64,000 bases of DNA from Fimbriimonadaceae bacterium. GTDB taxonomy: Bacteria > Armatimonadota > Fimbriimonadia > Fimbriimonadales > Fimbriimonadaceae. The notes beneath the pieces were generated by a model. That model did no database searches, had not been told where the DNA came from, and saw only the letters and a list, made by a program, of their open reading frames with translations. Below are positions 17,351 to 27,900 of this stretch, piece by piece; the first letter of the stretch is position 1; each line of letters opens with the position of its first letter. Location: positions 180,310 through 244,309 of the forward strand of contig JAHBTB010000004.1 in NCBI GenBank assembly GCA_019638795.1, read 5' to 3'. Position numbers and translations under genes: made by a program.

Positions 17351-18627
17351 CGCGGTCCACGTTGGTTTCGTTGGCCGTCGTCCTCGCCACGGTCGGCCCG
17401 GCCCAAACGAAGGTGATGACTTTGGACGAAGCGGTGGCGACCGCCAAGGCCCAGAGCCCCATGCTCCGTGCCGCCAAGGCCGAGTTTCGCCGCGCCGTCG
17501 CCGCCGAGCGGGGCTCCCGGGCCATGACCGGCCCCCTCGTCTCCGCAAACGGCTTCGCCTCGACGGGCAACAAGGGTTCCCTGCTCTTCTCACCTCCTGG
17601 CACCGACCCTGCGGCGACCATGCAGGTGCCCGCCGACCCGTTCGTCGGTGGCAGCCTGATGGTGATGGTCCCCGTCCTTGCCGGAGACGTCCAGGCAATG
17701 GCCTCCTCGGCGCACTGGCTCGCCCAGGCCGCGGCCGGCGATTACCGCGAGGCGGAATCCGACCTGGTCCTCGCTGTCCGTCAGGCCTATTTCGCCTCGG
17801 CCGCGTCGTCGGAGGACGTCAAGGCGGCCGTGGCCAACCTCGCCTCGCTGAAGGAGTTGCTCCGGACGACGCAGGCCCAATATGAAGCGGGCAAAACGGT
17901 CGAGGCGTCGGTCCGCCGCGTCGAGGCCGAAGTCCGCCGCTCGGAGCGAGAGCTGTCCTCAGCGAAGAACAACGAGGCAAAGTCGCTCCTCGATCTGCTC
18001 CAACTGATGGGCGGGACGCTCACCGTCCCTGTCTCGCTAGAGGAACCCAGTCTCACGAACCTGCCCAAAGGTGAGGTCACCGACCTTGTCGCCCAAGCCC
18101 TTGACCGACGCGGGCTTGTCTTGGCCGAGAAGGCGAAGGCCAAGGCCTCCGAGGACGAGTTGCGTGCAGCCCGGGCCCTGGGCCTGCCCCGTGTCTACGC
18201 CTTCGGCATGGCCGACGGCGCGAACATGCGCGAGATGGGCGGCCTGACCGTCGGCCTGTCGCTCAGCTTCCCGCTCTACGACGGCGGCCGGGTGAAGTCC
18301 GGTGTCGACCAGTCCAAGGCGATGCATGAGCGCGCCGAAGCGGAACTGGCGTCGGCGCGGCTTCAAGTGGAGAAGGAAGTCCGCCAGGCCATCCTTGACC
18401 ACGACACCGCCCAGGCCAACGTCATTTCTGCCGAAGCCTCGGTCACGGCCGCGGCCAGCGCCTATGAGGTCGTCGCCGCCCGGGTCGAGGCGGGAAAATC
18501 CATCCTCCTCGAACAACTCGACGCCCTCGACTTCCTCACCAAGGCAAGGGCCGACGCGACGAAGGCCCGACTGGACCTCGCGCTGGCGGGGGCTCGCCTC
18601 GACCGGGCGGTAGGGGGGCCGCGATGA
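17347..18627 (+). CDS. TolC-family outer membrane efflux protein
   Basis: A 426-residue outer-membrane channel of a tripartite efflux system (CusC/TolC type). After a signal peptide, MTLDEAVATAKAQSPMLRAAKAEF is the typical opening of an OEP repeat. Long Ala/Glu-rich coiled-coil helices follow in two repeats (ASSEDVKAAVANLASLKELL; AEASVTAAASAYEVVAARVEAG), with VGLSLSFPLYDGGRVKSGVDQ between them. ATGA overlaps couple it to the genes on both sides. Confidence 0.9.
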   Translation: MTRSTLVSLAVVLATVGPAQTKVMTLDEAVATAKAQSPMLRAAKAEFRRAVAAERGSRAMTGPLVSANGFASTGNKGSLLFSPPGTDPAATMQVPADPFVGGSLMVMVPVLAGDVQAMASSAHWLAQAAAGDYREAESDLVLAVRQAYFASAASSEDVKAAVANLASLKELLRTTQAQYEAGKTVEASVRRVEAEVRRSERELSSAKNNEAKSLLDLLQLMGGTLTVPVSLEEPSLTNLPKGEVTDLVAQALDRRGLVLAEKAKAKASEDELRAARALGLPRVYAFGMADGANMREMGGLTVGLSLSFPLYDGGRVKSGVDQSKAMHERAEAELASARLQVEKEVRQAILDHDTAQANVISAEASVTAAASAYEVVAARVEAGKSILLEQLDALDFLTKARADATKARLDLALAGARLDRAVGGPR

Positions 18628-20966
18628 GACTCGCCGCGATCGTCGCCGCGTTCCTCTTCGCGACGATCGCGTTCGCCGTGGACGGCGTCGCCGGCCCGTT
18701 CAAAGTCAGCCTGCGGACCGACCCGTTGGTCGTGCCGGTGGGCAAAGCCAAGGTAAGCGTCGTCGTCACCGACAAGAACGGCAAGCCTGTCCCGGACGCC
18801 ACCGTGAAGGTCTTTGCCCGCATGCCGGGCATGAACATGGGCGAGCGGGAAGAGACCGCCACCGCCACCGAGCCGAAGGGAACCTACACGGCACCCGCGA
18901 CCTTTTCGATGGCGGGCCAATACGACGTCACCGTCTCGGTCAGTACCCCGGCGGGGAGCGGCCAGGCCGTGCTCGGTCTGGCGACCGGACAGTCGTCGGC
19001 CGGGGACACCGGCAACGCCTTTCCTTGGGCGATCGGCGCGGTCGTCGTCGGACTCGGCGCTCTGGTGCTGTGGCGAATGAAGGTGACTGGTCAGCGGGCC
19101 AGCCTCAAAGGCCTGCTTAACCGCACGGTGTTGTTGTCCCTGGCCGGCCTTGCCGCCGCCCTCGCCGTCGGCGTTTGGGCGGTGCGTAACCTCCGCCGCG
19201 AAGGCGCGATGACGCCGATCGAAGCGCAGGTGATGGAAATGAACACACCCGCGCCGGAGGGAGAACTGCCTGTCGTCCTTGCCGAGGCCAAGAAGGAGCC
19301 GTTCGCCGAATCGGTGAGTTACGCGGGCCAAGTCGTCGGATTCGTCGAGCAAGACGTGGTGCCCCGCGTCAGCGGCACGATCGTCGCGATGCCGGTCTAC
19401 GTCGGCGACAAGGTCAAGCGTGGCCAACTGCTCGCCCGCCTCGACACCAGCCAGACCGACCCCATGGTCGCCGAGAAGGCATCGAACCTGCGGAGCGCGG
19501 GCGAGGGCGTGAACATCGCCCTTGACGAGCACCACCACGCCATCGAGACCGCCGCGCAAAGTGCGGCCCAGCTCGCGACTGCCGACGCTGACGTCGCCGA
19601 GGCCAAGTCGCAAGTCCGTGTCGCCGAACTCGACCGCACCCGTGCCGACGCTGAAGTCGATTCCGCCAAATCTATGTTGAAGGCGGCCCGGTCGGAAGTC
19701 GAAGGGGCGAAGTCCCAGCAGACTCTGGCCCGACAGGAGTTGGAACGTGCCCAGGCCCTCTTCGCCAAGAACGCCCTCTCGCGCGAAGAGATGCAGGCGG
19801 CGACCGCCGCCGCCCGGAGAGCCGACGCTGACGTCGACTCAGCCCATGCGAAGGCCGAAGTCGCCGAAGGTGGGCTTCGGGCGGCGACCGCCGCCGCCCA
19901 GGCGGCCCGGGCCCAGGTCGACGCGGCCCGGGCAAGGCTGACGCGGGCCGAAGCCGGGCGCAAGGAAGCGAGCGCCCGTAAGAAGGTGAACGACGTCGAG
20001 ATCCACGCCGCCGAAGCCCGCCTGCGCCAATCGAAGGAGTCGGTGGCGGCGGCCTCGGCCGGGCTCCAAGGAGCGACCGTGCAGCGGGGCTACGCCGAAC
20101 TTCGGGCCGAAGTGGACGGCGTCGTGACCCAGCGCCTCATCAGCCCTGGCGTCGTCGTCGCTCCGGGACAGTCCGTCCTGAGGGTCGCTCAGGTCTCCCC
20201 TGTCCGGCTCCAGGCCAACGTGGCCCAAATCGACCTCGACAAGGTCAAGGTCGGCGACCAAGTCCGGGTCAAGGACACCCGGCCTGGACAAGAACCGATC
20301 ACCGTGACGGTGACATCGGTCTCGCCCAGCGTCGACCCGACATCGCGGACAGGGATTGTGGAGGCGGTCTATGCCAACGCCGACAACCGGTTCAGCCCAG
20401 GCCAGTTCGTTTCGATGGACATCCAGGTCGGCCAGCTCGGCAACGCCCTCGTCGTCCCCACTGAGTCTGTCGTCATTGAGACCCGGAACGGCAAAACGGT
20501 GGCCAAGGTGTGGGTCGCGACCGCTTCTGCGGGAGGGCGTCTCAGTGTCATCCAGCGCGAGGTCAGGGTCGGGGGCAGGGCCGGCGACAAGACGGCCGTC
20601 CTCGACGGGCTCCAGTCGGGAGAGCGGGTCGTCGTCTCCCCGTTTGGCCTGGCCGACGGGATGGCGGTGAGGTCGCTTGAGGCGCCGACCAAGGCGACAG
20701 AAGGCACGGTCACGATCGAACTGGACGCTTCCGGCTACTCACCCGCGTCTGTCGAGATCGCCGCGGGCCGACCGGCCAAGCTGGTGTTCGTCCGGCGGGC
20801 GGCCGAGTCGTGCGGCACCTCGGTCAAGTTTCCTGACCTCGGGATCGAGGCCGAGACGCCCCTCAACCAGCCCGTCACGATCGACATCCCGCCCCAAGCG
20901 GCTGGGAAGCGGCTCACGTTCGCCTGCCCCATGGACATGTACACCGGGACTGTGGTGGTCAAGTGA
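18624..20966 (+). CDS. RND efflux periplasmic adaptor with YtkA-like and cupredoxin domains
   Basis: A 780-residue membrane-fusion protein, about twice the usual size. In order: signal peptide (1-19); a YtkA/FixH-like beta domain with a Met-rich ARMPGMNMGE stretch (about 25-120); two membrane segments (about 133-150 and 167-187); an HlyD/CusB adaptor core with first lipoyl half-motif (VSGTIVAMPVYVGDKVKRGQ), a long Ala-rich coiled-coil hairpin (about 280-480) and second half (LRAEVDGVVTQRLISPGVVV); and a C-terminal cupredoxin domain (about 692-780) with ESCGTSVKFPDLGIE and TFACPMDMYTG. The adaptor bridges pump and TolC channel. The terminal domains probably bind copper; that is inference from the Cys/Met motif. 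Confidence 0.88.
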   Translation: MRLAAIVAAFLFATIAFAVDGVAGPFKVSLRTDPLVVPVGKAKVSVVVTDKNGKPVPDATVKVFARMPGMNMGEREETATATEPKGTYTAPATFSMAGQYDVTVSVSTPAGSGQAVLGLATGQSSAGDTGNAFPWAIGAVVVGLGALVLWRMKVTGQRASLKGLLNRTVLLSLAGLAAALAVGVWAVRNLRREGAMTPIEAQVMEMNTPAPEGELPVVLAEAKKEPFAESVSYAGQVVGFVEQDVVPRVSGTIVAMPVYVGDKVKRGQLLARLDTSQTDPMVAEKASNLRSAGEGVNIALDEHHHAIETAAQSAAQLATADADVAEAKSQVRVAELDRTRADAEVDSAKSMLKAARSEVEGAKSQQTLARQELERAQALFAKNALSREEMQAATAAARRADADVDSAHAKAEVAEGGLRAATAAAQAARAQVDAARARLTRAEAGRKEASARKKVNDVEIHAAEARLRQSKESVAAASAGLQGATVQRGYAELRAEVDGVVTQRLISPGVVVAPGQSVLRVAQVSPVRLQANVAQIDLDKVKVGDQVRVKDTRPGQEPITVTVTSVSPSVDPTSRTGIVEAVYANADNRFSPGQFVSMDIQVGQLGNALVVPTESVVIETRNGKTVAKVWVATASAGGRLSVIQREVRVGGRAGDKTAVLDGLQSGERVVVSPFGLADGMAVRSLEAPTKATEGTVTIELDASGYSPASVEIAAGRPAKLVFVRRAAESCGTSVKFPDLGIEAETPLNQPVTIDIPPQAAGKRLTFACPMDMYTGTVVVK

Positions 20967-23900
20967 GCGACCAGCGGCAACCAGGGGGCGGGCATAAGCT
21001 CAACGCCCTCCACTTGATCCACAAGTGGTCGATCGAGCACGGCTACGCCGTCGTCGCGTTCTACGTCGCCATGGTCGCCCTGGCGGTCATGGCCGTCTCC
21101 CACATGCCGCGGAGGTTCGCCCCGTACGTCGAGAGCCCGATGGTCGGGGTCGTCACGATGATGCCCGGCCTCTCGGCCCAAGAGATGGAGCTTTATGTCT
21201 CGAAACCGATCGAAGAACAGCTCATCAACGTGAAAGGTGTCCGCTACGTCCGGTCGACCTCACAGGACGGGTTCAGCATCGTCACGTTGGAGTTCCCCTA
21301 CGGGACGAACATGCAGCGGGCGCAGACCGACATCCAGTCTCTGATGAACGTCGTCCAGTCTAGCCTGCCTTCGACAGGGGCGAACCTGAAGCCGTCGTGG
21401 ATCATCCCCATCGACCCCCTCAACCTTCCTGTCCTGACCCTGTCCCTCAAGGGCGACCCCTCTCTGGGTTGGGACATGGCCAAAGTGCGCGAGTTCGCCG
21501 ACAACGACGTCGTGCGCCGCCTCAAGACCGTCCAAGACGTGTACGCGGTTGTGCCCTTCGGTGGTCACCGGCGTCAATTGCAGGTCATCGTCGACCGTGA
21601 CAAGCTGGCCTCCTATGGCCTCTCGATCCTCGACGTGAGGAACGCGATCGACCGCTCCAACGTCAGCGCGACCGGCGGGACGGTCACCGACGGCGAGCGG
21701 GAGGCGATCGTCCGCGTCGACACGAGGGCGACGACCGCCCAGGACATCTTGGACTACCCTGTGACGGCCGCGGGCACCACCGCACCGCCTGCCGCGGCCC
21801 CGTCTGGGGGAATGGGCATGGGTGGGTCGGCCAGCGCCAGCCCACCGGCCCAAGTCACCCCGCCGCCGACCACTCCGCGGGTGGTCTATGTCCGCGACGT
21901 CGCGCGGGTCGAAGACTCGGTGTGGGAGAAGAGGTCCGGCTACCGCTACCTCGACAACACGACCGGCGAATCGAAGGAAGCGATCGAGGTCAGCGTCATC
22001 CAGAACCCCGGGGCCAGTTCGGCGTTGGTCGTGCCGGCCGTCATGTCGGTCGTCAAGCAGATCGAGAACGAAAACCCCGGCCTGAAGTTCGAGACCGCCT
22101 ACGACAACGCCCACTTTGTCGACATCCTCTTCGAGAACGTCTGGCACGAACTGGCCGTCGCGATCATCCTGACCGCCGTCGCCCTGATGCTCTTCCTGGG
22201 CGAATGGCGCGGCACCCTCATCGCGATGGTGACCCTGCCCACGTCCCTGGCCATGGCCGTCCTCTTCATGGTGCCCTTCGGCATGACGTTCAACAGCGGC
22301 ACGCTGATCGGACTCTTACTCAGCATCGGGAGGCTCGTCGACGACTCGATCATCGACATCCATGCCGTCGAGCGCCATCTGCGGATGGGCAAGTCGCCTA
22401 AGCAGGCGACGATCGACGGCATCGCCGAGGTGCGAGTGGCCGTCATCGCGTCCACCCTGATGATCGTGTTGGCCCTGTTACCCCTGATCTTCTCAGGAGG
22501 CATCGTCGGCCTGATGTTCGTCGAGCTCGTCTGGCCGCTGATCTTCGGGCTCCTTGCCTCGATGCTCGTCTCGTTCACGCTTACCGCGCTGCTGTGCGCC
22601 AAGCTCCTGCGCCCCGAACACGTGCGGGAGTCGGAGCGGAGGCATCCGGTTCTGGGCCTGCTCTACCGGGTCGTCGACCCGTTCCAGCGAGGGCTTGACC
22701 GGCTCGAAGGGGCCTACGGCAGGACCATCACTTGGCTCCTCAAGCACCGGTTCGCCAACTTGACCCGGGTTCTGGCCACCCTCATCCTTGGCTTCACCTT
22801 CTATTACTTCATCGGGTCGGAGATGATGCCGCTGGCCGACACCGGACAGGCGTCAGCGTTCCTTGAGATGAACCCGGGCACCTCCTTTGCCGGCACCGAG
22901 AGGGCGGTGAAGCAGATCGAGGAGATCATCCGCAAGCACCCCGAAGTCGAGAAGGCCAGCATCGAGCTTGGGGCCGAGTCCATGTTCGAGACCTGGTCTC
23001 CCTTCTTCACCGGTTACCAGATGCCCGCGGTGAACGGCGCGGCCATGATGCTGACCTTCAGCGACAAGGAGAAGCGCAAGAACGACATCTTCAAGGTCAT
23101 CGACGCCATCCAGAAGGAGGCGCTTGACACCGTCCCTCACATCCGTCGGTTCCAGATCAAAGAGATGGGTTCCGACGTCATGGCGACCTCGGCGGCGCCG
23201 GTCCACGTGAACATCTATGGGCCTGACCTCGCCGTGCTCGACCGGCTTGGCGACCAAGTCCTGCAGGTCGGCGAGAAGATGCCCGAGCTCTTCCAGCCCG
23301 GCCGGACATGGAGTCTCGGGGTCCCTGACTACCGGATCGACGTCAACTTGCAACGTGCCCAAGAGGTCGGGCTCAGCCCCGACCAGATCGCCCAGCAGGC
23401 GTACTACGCCATGCGAGGTGGACTGACCAACGAGTACTTTCGACTGCCCAATATCCGCCAGGACACGATCCTTGTCCGCTACGACGGCCCCGAAAGGTCC
23501 AGCGCGGACGACCTGGCGGCGACCTACATCACCACCCCAGACGGCAAGCAGATACCCCTCAAGTCCGTGGCCGACATCGTGCCTTCGTCGGCGCCTACCG
23601 CCATCGAGCACGACGGGCTGAAGCGGGTCATCGGGGTGACGGGCTACTACCGGATGGGCAGCCTTCCCAGCATGGACGTGGTCATGAACCTCGTCGCCAA
23701 CGCCTACGGGGGAAACAAGAAGCTTGGTGTCGAGCCGGTCAACTTCCCTCCCGGATACGGCATGGAGATGAGGGGCGACATGACCCAGATGATGGACAGC
23801 TTCCGACGCCTGCTCCAGGGGTTGGGGCTTTCGATCGTCATGATGTACCTCGTCCTCGTCGTCCAGTTCCGAGGCTTCTTGCAACCCTTACAGATGATCG

Positions 23901-24397
23901 CCTCCCTGCCCCTGGAACTGGCCGGGGTGTTCGTCGCCCTGTTCATCGCCCACCAGTCGTTCTCGACGGTGTCGATCCTTGGGATCATCGTGCTGACCGG
24001 TATGGACATCACCACGGCGGTCCTGATCATCGACCTGGTGATGAAGTACCGCGACCAGGGAGTCCCTCGCGACGAAGCGGTCAGGCGGGCCTGCCCCGAC
24101 CGTTTGCGCCCCATCCTCATGACGACCGGGATCACCTTGGTCGTCATGCTCCCGGTCGCCCTTGCGCCCAAGACCGGACTGGACGCCTACCAACCGCTCG
24201 CCACCGCCGTCGTCGGCGGCTTGCTGGTCGGGACCATCCTGTCCCTCTTCGACATCCCCATCATGCACACCTACATCGACGACTTCGTCATCTGGCTGAA
24301 CAGGACGTTCCTGAACCGCCAATGGTCGTGGCCGGTCACCGAGCCCGACCCTTCCTTACCTGCCGAAGAGATCGGCACCGACCAAGCAACACCATGA
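20963..24397 (+). CDS. RND-family efflux permease (CusA/AcrB superfamily)
   Basis: A 1144-residue inner-membrane proton-driven pump. TM1 near residue 30 is followed by periplasmic porter motifs (VKGVRYVRSTSQDGFSIV; FADNDVVRRLKTVQDVYAV). The TM4 relay region has GLLLSIGRLVDDSIIDIHAVE with the paired Asp. The second half repeats the fold, and GIIVLTGMDITTAVLIIDLV replaces the usual GLVGIVVNNAIVLID-like TM10 segment. A low-complexity insertion with GGMGMGG and many Pro lies near residue 275-310. GTGA overlap with the adaptor gene and ATGA overlap with the cupredoxin gene. Copper/silver is the inferred substrate because of its neighbours; a multidrug role cannot be excluded. Confidence 0.9.
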   Translation: MSDQRQPGGGHKLNALHLIHKWSIEHGYAVVAFYVAMVALAVMAVSHMPRRFAPYVESPMVGVVTMMPGLSAQEMELYVSKPIEEQLINVKGVRYVRSTSQDGFSIVTLEFPYGTNMQRAQTDIQSLMNVVQSSLPSTGANLKPSWIIPIDPLNLPVLTLSLKGDPSLGWDMAKVREFADNDVVRRLKTVQDVYAVVPFGGHRRQLQVIVDRDKLASYGLSILDVRNAIDRSNVSATGGTVTDGEREAIVRVDTRATTAQDILDYPVTAAGTTAPPAAAPSGGMGMGGSASASPPAQVTPPPTTPRVVYVRDVARVEDSVWEKRSGYRYLDNTTGESKEAIEVSVIQNPGASSALVVPAVMSVVKQIENENPGLKFETAYDNAHFVDILFENVWHELAVAIILTAVALMLFLGEWRGTLIAMVTLPTSLAMAVLFMVPFGMTFNSGTLIGLLLSIGRLVDDSIIDIHAVERHLRMGKSPKQATIDGIAEVRVAVIASTLMIVLALLPLIFSGGIVGLMFVELVWPLIFGLLASMLVSFTLTALLCAKLLRPEHVRESERRHPVLGLLYRVVDPFQRGLDRLEGAYGRTITWLLKHRFANLTRVLATLILGFTFYYFIGSEMMPLADTGQASAFLEMNPGTSFAGTERAVKQIEEIIRKHPEVEKASIELGAESMFETWSPFFTGYQMPAVNGAAMMLTFSDKEKRKNDIFKVIDAIQKEALDTVPHIRRFQIKEMGSDVMATSAAPVHVNIYGPDLAVLDRLGDQVLQVGEKMPELFQPGRTWSLGVPDYRIDVNLQRAQEVGLSPDQIAQQAYYAMRGGLTNEYFRLPNIRQDTILVRYDGPERSSADDLAATYITTPDGKQIPLKSVADIVPSSAPTAIEHDGLKRVIGVTGYYRMGSLPSMDVVMNLVANAYGGNKKLGVEPVNFPPGYGMEMRGDMTQMMDSFRRLLQGLGLSIVMMYLVLVVQFRGFLQPLQMIASLPLELAGVFVALFIAHQSFSTVSILGIIVLTGMDITTAVLIIDLVMKYRDQGVPRDEAVRRACPDRLRPILMTTGITLVVMLPVALAPKTGLDAYQPLATAVVGGLLVGTILSLFDIPIMHTYIDDFVIWLNRTFLNRQWSWPVTEPDPSLPAEEIGTDQATP

Positions 24398-24777
24398 ACA
24401 TCAAAGCAACCGCCCTCGTCACCGTCGCCCTGGCCGCCTCGTCGGTCATGGCTCTCCAACACGGCCGCTCCGCCCCCACCGACAAACCCGTCCAGGCGAA
24501 AGTCGTCAAAGGCGTCCAAGTCGCCACCGTGACTGTCGCCAACGGAAAGTATTCGCCTTCGGTCATCAAGGTGAAGAAGGGCCTTCCCGTGGTGTTGACC
24601 TTCGTCGGTGGTGACCACTTGGGGTGTGGAGGGACTGTCGAGTTCAAGTCCCTCAAGCAGAAGCTGGTCGTCAAACAGGGCACCAAAGCGTCCCTCAAGT
24701 TCAAGCCGGAGAAGGCCGGAGAAGTCGCTTTTGCCTGCCCTATGGACATGTACAAGGGCAAGGTCGTCGTAAATTAG
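24394..24777 (+). CDS. Small exported cupredoxin-domain protein
   Basis: A 127-residue protein with a signal peptide (ALVTVALAASSVMA) and one cupredoxin fold. VTVANGKYSPSVIKVKKGLP opens the domain, DHLGCGGTVEFKSL is the first ligand region and FACPMDMYKGKVVVN the second. It is clearly homologous to the C-terminal domain of the adaptor two genes upstream (both have FACPMDMY). Last gene of the operon, coupled by ATGA. Likely a periplasmic copper carrier that feeds or shields the pump (inference). Confidence 0.82.
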   Translation: MNIKATALVTVALAASSVMALQHGRSAPTDKPVQAKVVKGVQVATVTVANGKYSPSVIKVKKGLPVVLTFVGGDHLGCGGTVEFKSLKQKLVVKQGTKASLKFKPEKAGEVAFACPMDMYKGKVVVN

Positions 24778-24794
24778 TCGCACGGGCCTCGACT

Positions 24795-24832
24795 GCAGGG
24801 GGCCAGCCCACATAAGCGGGCTGGCCCCCTGC
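24795..24832 (+). terminator. Strong hairpin ending the metal-efflux operon
   Basis: Perfect 15-bp inverted repeat (GCAGGGGGCCAGCCC) with an 8-nt loop, 17 nt after the cupredoxin stop. The T-tract is poor (GGTCAGTTTTG). Confidence 0.72.
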
Positions 24833-24912
24833 GGTCAGTTTTGTGATCCAGATGCGGCTTGCATCGAATCTAGCGGACGACGGCGTGAAGCGCACACCAC
24901 CCGCTGGGCCCA

Positions 24913-27900
24913 TCAATCAGGCCGGACCACCACCGTCCTCGCACTCAGGAGCCTCACCGGGCCCAACAGGCCGCTCGGCAAGAGTGGCGAGTCCTTCGTG
25001 TAGTAGCGCCACGTCGCAAAGGTGGTCCGGCCTGTCTTTGGCCGAGGCTCGCCCTTCACGAGCCAGTCAGGCCATCGCTTCAGATGGTTGCCGTCAAATT
25101 CGGCGTCAGGCGGAAGTTGCTCGTCCCCGATCAAGCGGTTCGGCCAAAGGTTCGTGACGTCGATCTCGATTCTATTGGCTCCGGCCCGAAGGAGCCCCGT
25201 CACATCGAACTGCCATGGCCCCTTCCACAGCGTGCCCACGGCCTTGCCGTTCACCCGTAGCGTGGCAAAGTTCTTCACCTCACCAAGGTCAAGCCGAAGC
25301 ACCCGGCCGTCAGCGACCATGGCCGCAGGTACTTGGAGCACCTTGTGGTACGTCGCCCGGCCGCTGAAGTACTTGATGCCGCTTTCAGGCCGCTTTGTCC
25401 AAGACTCCAAGTGGTCAAAGGACGCCTTTGCCGGCGCCCCCAGGCCCGGTGGGAAGGACAAGTCCCAACGGCCACCGACATCCATAACCTTTGGCCCTTC
25501 GACCTTGACATTGACCGCAGACCCCGTTCGGGTCTCGCCACGCAAGGAACCGGCGGCCCAACTTGTCACCTCGACCCGACCGTTCTTCCACCGCACGTCG
25601 TCCAAGGCGGGTTTTGACGTGTCGGGCACCTTAACCAGTTCAAGCAGACCGTTCTCCGGCACGGTCACGTCACTCTCCTTGCCGTCGACGCGGTACCGGA
25701 CGTGCAACCGCTTGACGACGTTGACGACCGGGTCGCCGAACACGGCGTTGGAGGCCGGGATGACGTATTCCTGCTGGTCGGCCATCTCTTGCACCTTCTC
25801 GGTCACGTCCGTCCCGCGACCGTCGGCACTTTCATACCGCGCGGAAAGGATCTCGACATGGGGTGGCTGAGGTTGGGATACGGCGCCCGTGTCCCGCTTT
25901 AGCGAGGTCAGCCACCAATGCTTGATCGGCCGGCGGAAGACGACGAAGACCGACTCCGACGGGCCAAGCACGAGAGGGACGGTCGTCATGCTTCCCCTGA
26001 CGCTGAAGGCGACCGCGTCTTCGACCACGCCCGTCTCCGGACGCCACAGTTCCGGCTGCATGCCCCCGACCCGGAACGTCGCTTCGGGGTGGACCCACCG
26101 GTCGCCTTGGTTGCTGACGAAATAGACCTCGGCGTCACCGACCCGACGGTGGCAATACGCCAATCGGTTGAAGTAGTTCTTAGGAGCGTAGGTGAAGTCC
26201 GGCGAGACCTTAGCGTCCAGAAACACATGGGCCAGTTTTGTGCCGCTGTAGACGCGGCCCTTGCCAAAGCTGCGGTGCTGGCCCGGGGGCAGGTCTTCCC
26301 CGCCCCAGAGTGCCGTCCCGACTTCCCTCACCTCGCGCCCCGCGTCGGGGAACCCGACCAAGCTGGGCGTGTCCTCGGGGCGGGTCCCGCAAACCGTCGC
26401 CCCGTCGGCGACCAGCGACTTGACCTTGTTCGCCACTGCGGGGGTCATGAACTTCGTGGGAGGCAGGAGAAGGACGCGGTATCGGGCCCCACTCGGCAAG
26501 ACCACCATGCCGTCTACGACCTTGGCGGTCATAAGGGCACCCACGTCGCAGCCGTCGTAGTCAAAGCCGTCGGGCACCAAGCGCCGCATCTCTTGCGGCG
26601 ACGGCATGTCCACCGGGGCACTTTCCCCGTAGTAGTAGAGGACGTCGGCGACGAACCGCCCCTGCTGAAGGACACTCTGGCACCGGGCGACGTACTTCAA
26701 CCAGGACGCCGCTTCCCGCCACCAGGTCTGGGTGCGGTCGATGTGACTGCCCCACGGCCCCATCGTCATCCCGGGCACCTTGTCCGTCCACGGCTGCATC
26801 GCGTAGCGGTGGAAGATGTACCGGTTGAGGCCATAAGTGAACATCAGGTCGCCGAGGGCCTTGAACTTGGCAGGTTCCTCCTTCCACGCTCCCTCCGCCT
26901 CCCCCGCCGTAAAGCTCTCGGCCCCGACGACCGGCTTGCCGTAGACGTGGGCCACGCTGGCCGCCAACTTCACCGACTCGCTGGCCATGCCGTTGGGGAT
27001 CCAAAACTCGCCCATGGGGATGTCGGCCTTGCTGCCCGCCTGGATGTTGTCGAAGCCCCCGTTCCCATAGGGTTCGCTGCTCGCGACCATGCCGACGGAG
27101 TGGCAAAGCTCCGCGAACCGGCCGTAGTAGTTGGTCGCGAAGAGGTCGGCGATGGTCCGACGGTAGTCCCACAGGAACCGCTCGGTCTTCTCCGGGCTGT
27201 CGACAACGAACCCGGCCAGGGCGGGAAGGTACGGCGACGGGTCATAGCCGCGAAGGCGCTTAAAATCTTCGCGCATCGCCGGGGTCCAGTTCTGCCCGCC
27301 GACCTCGTAACTGTCGATCAGGGCGTCCTTCAGCGACTTCCCTGCCAGGGGCCCGGCGTCGTGGATGACGTTGGCCATCAACCCCATCCAGTGCTTTTCG
27401 AGGGCAGACTTGCTGAGTTTGTCGACTTCGAGTCCTTCTCCCTCAGGCGGGGCCGGGTGGTTGTCCTTGCCCGTCGGCACATGGCCAAGACGTAGAATGG
27501 TCCACTCACCAGCCGGGGCGTCCCACTCCAGTTTGCCGCCGTTGAACCGGCTGGTCACGTCGACAATCTCGTTGACGGGCAGTATGGACGGGCTTAGGTC
27601 GGGCTGAAGCCCGTCCCCCCGCACAACGCCCGTCCGCGCTAAGAAGTCGTCCGGTCTCCTCTGGAACGGGGACGACCCCTTGACCGCAAACACAGCGATG
27701 TCCTTGCTATACGCGACGTCCGCATAAACCTGGGGGGCCTTGACGGGCGGCAACGTCATGGAAACATGGCGTCCGCCCTCGGTCACGACAGTAGACCAGG
27801 CGACGACCTGCATCGCGTCCTCCGGCTTGATCCACGGCCCTCCGCTACTGCTCCATCCCGCGCAGTTGTGAATGCAGAGTTCAATGCCGAGCCGGTCGGC

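Noticed and set aside
25918..27495. Open frame of 525 codons on the plus strand
   Set aside because: It lies wholly antisense to the GH106-like gene and its translation is Arg/Pro/His-rich without domain signatures; typical shadow in GC-rich DNA.
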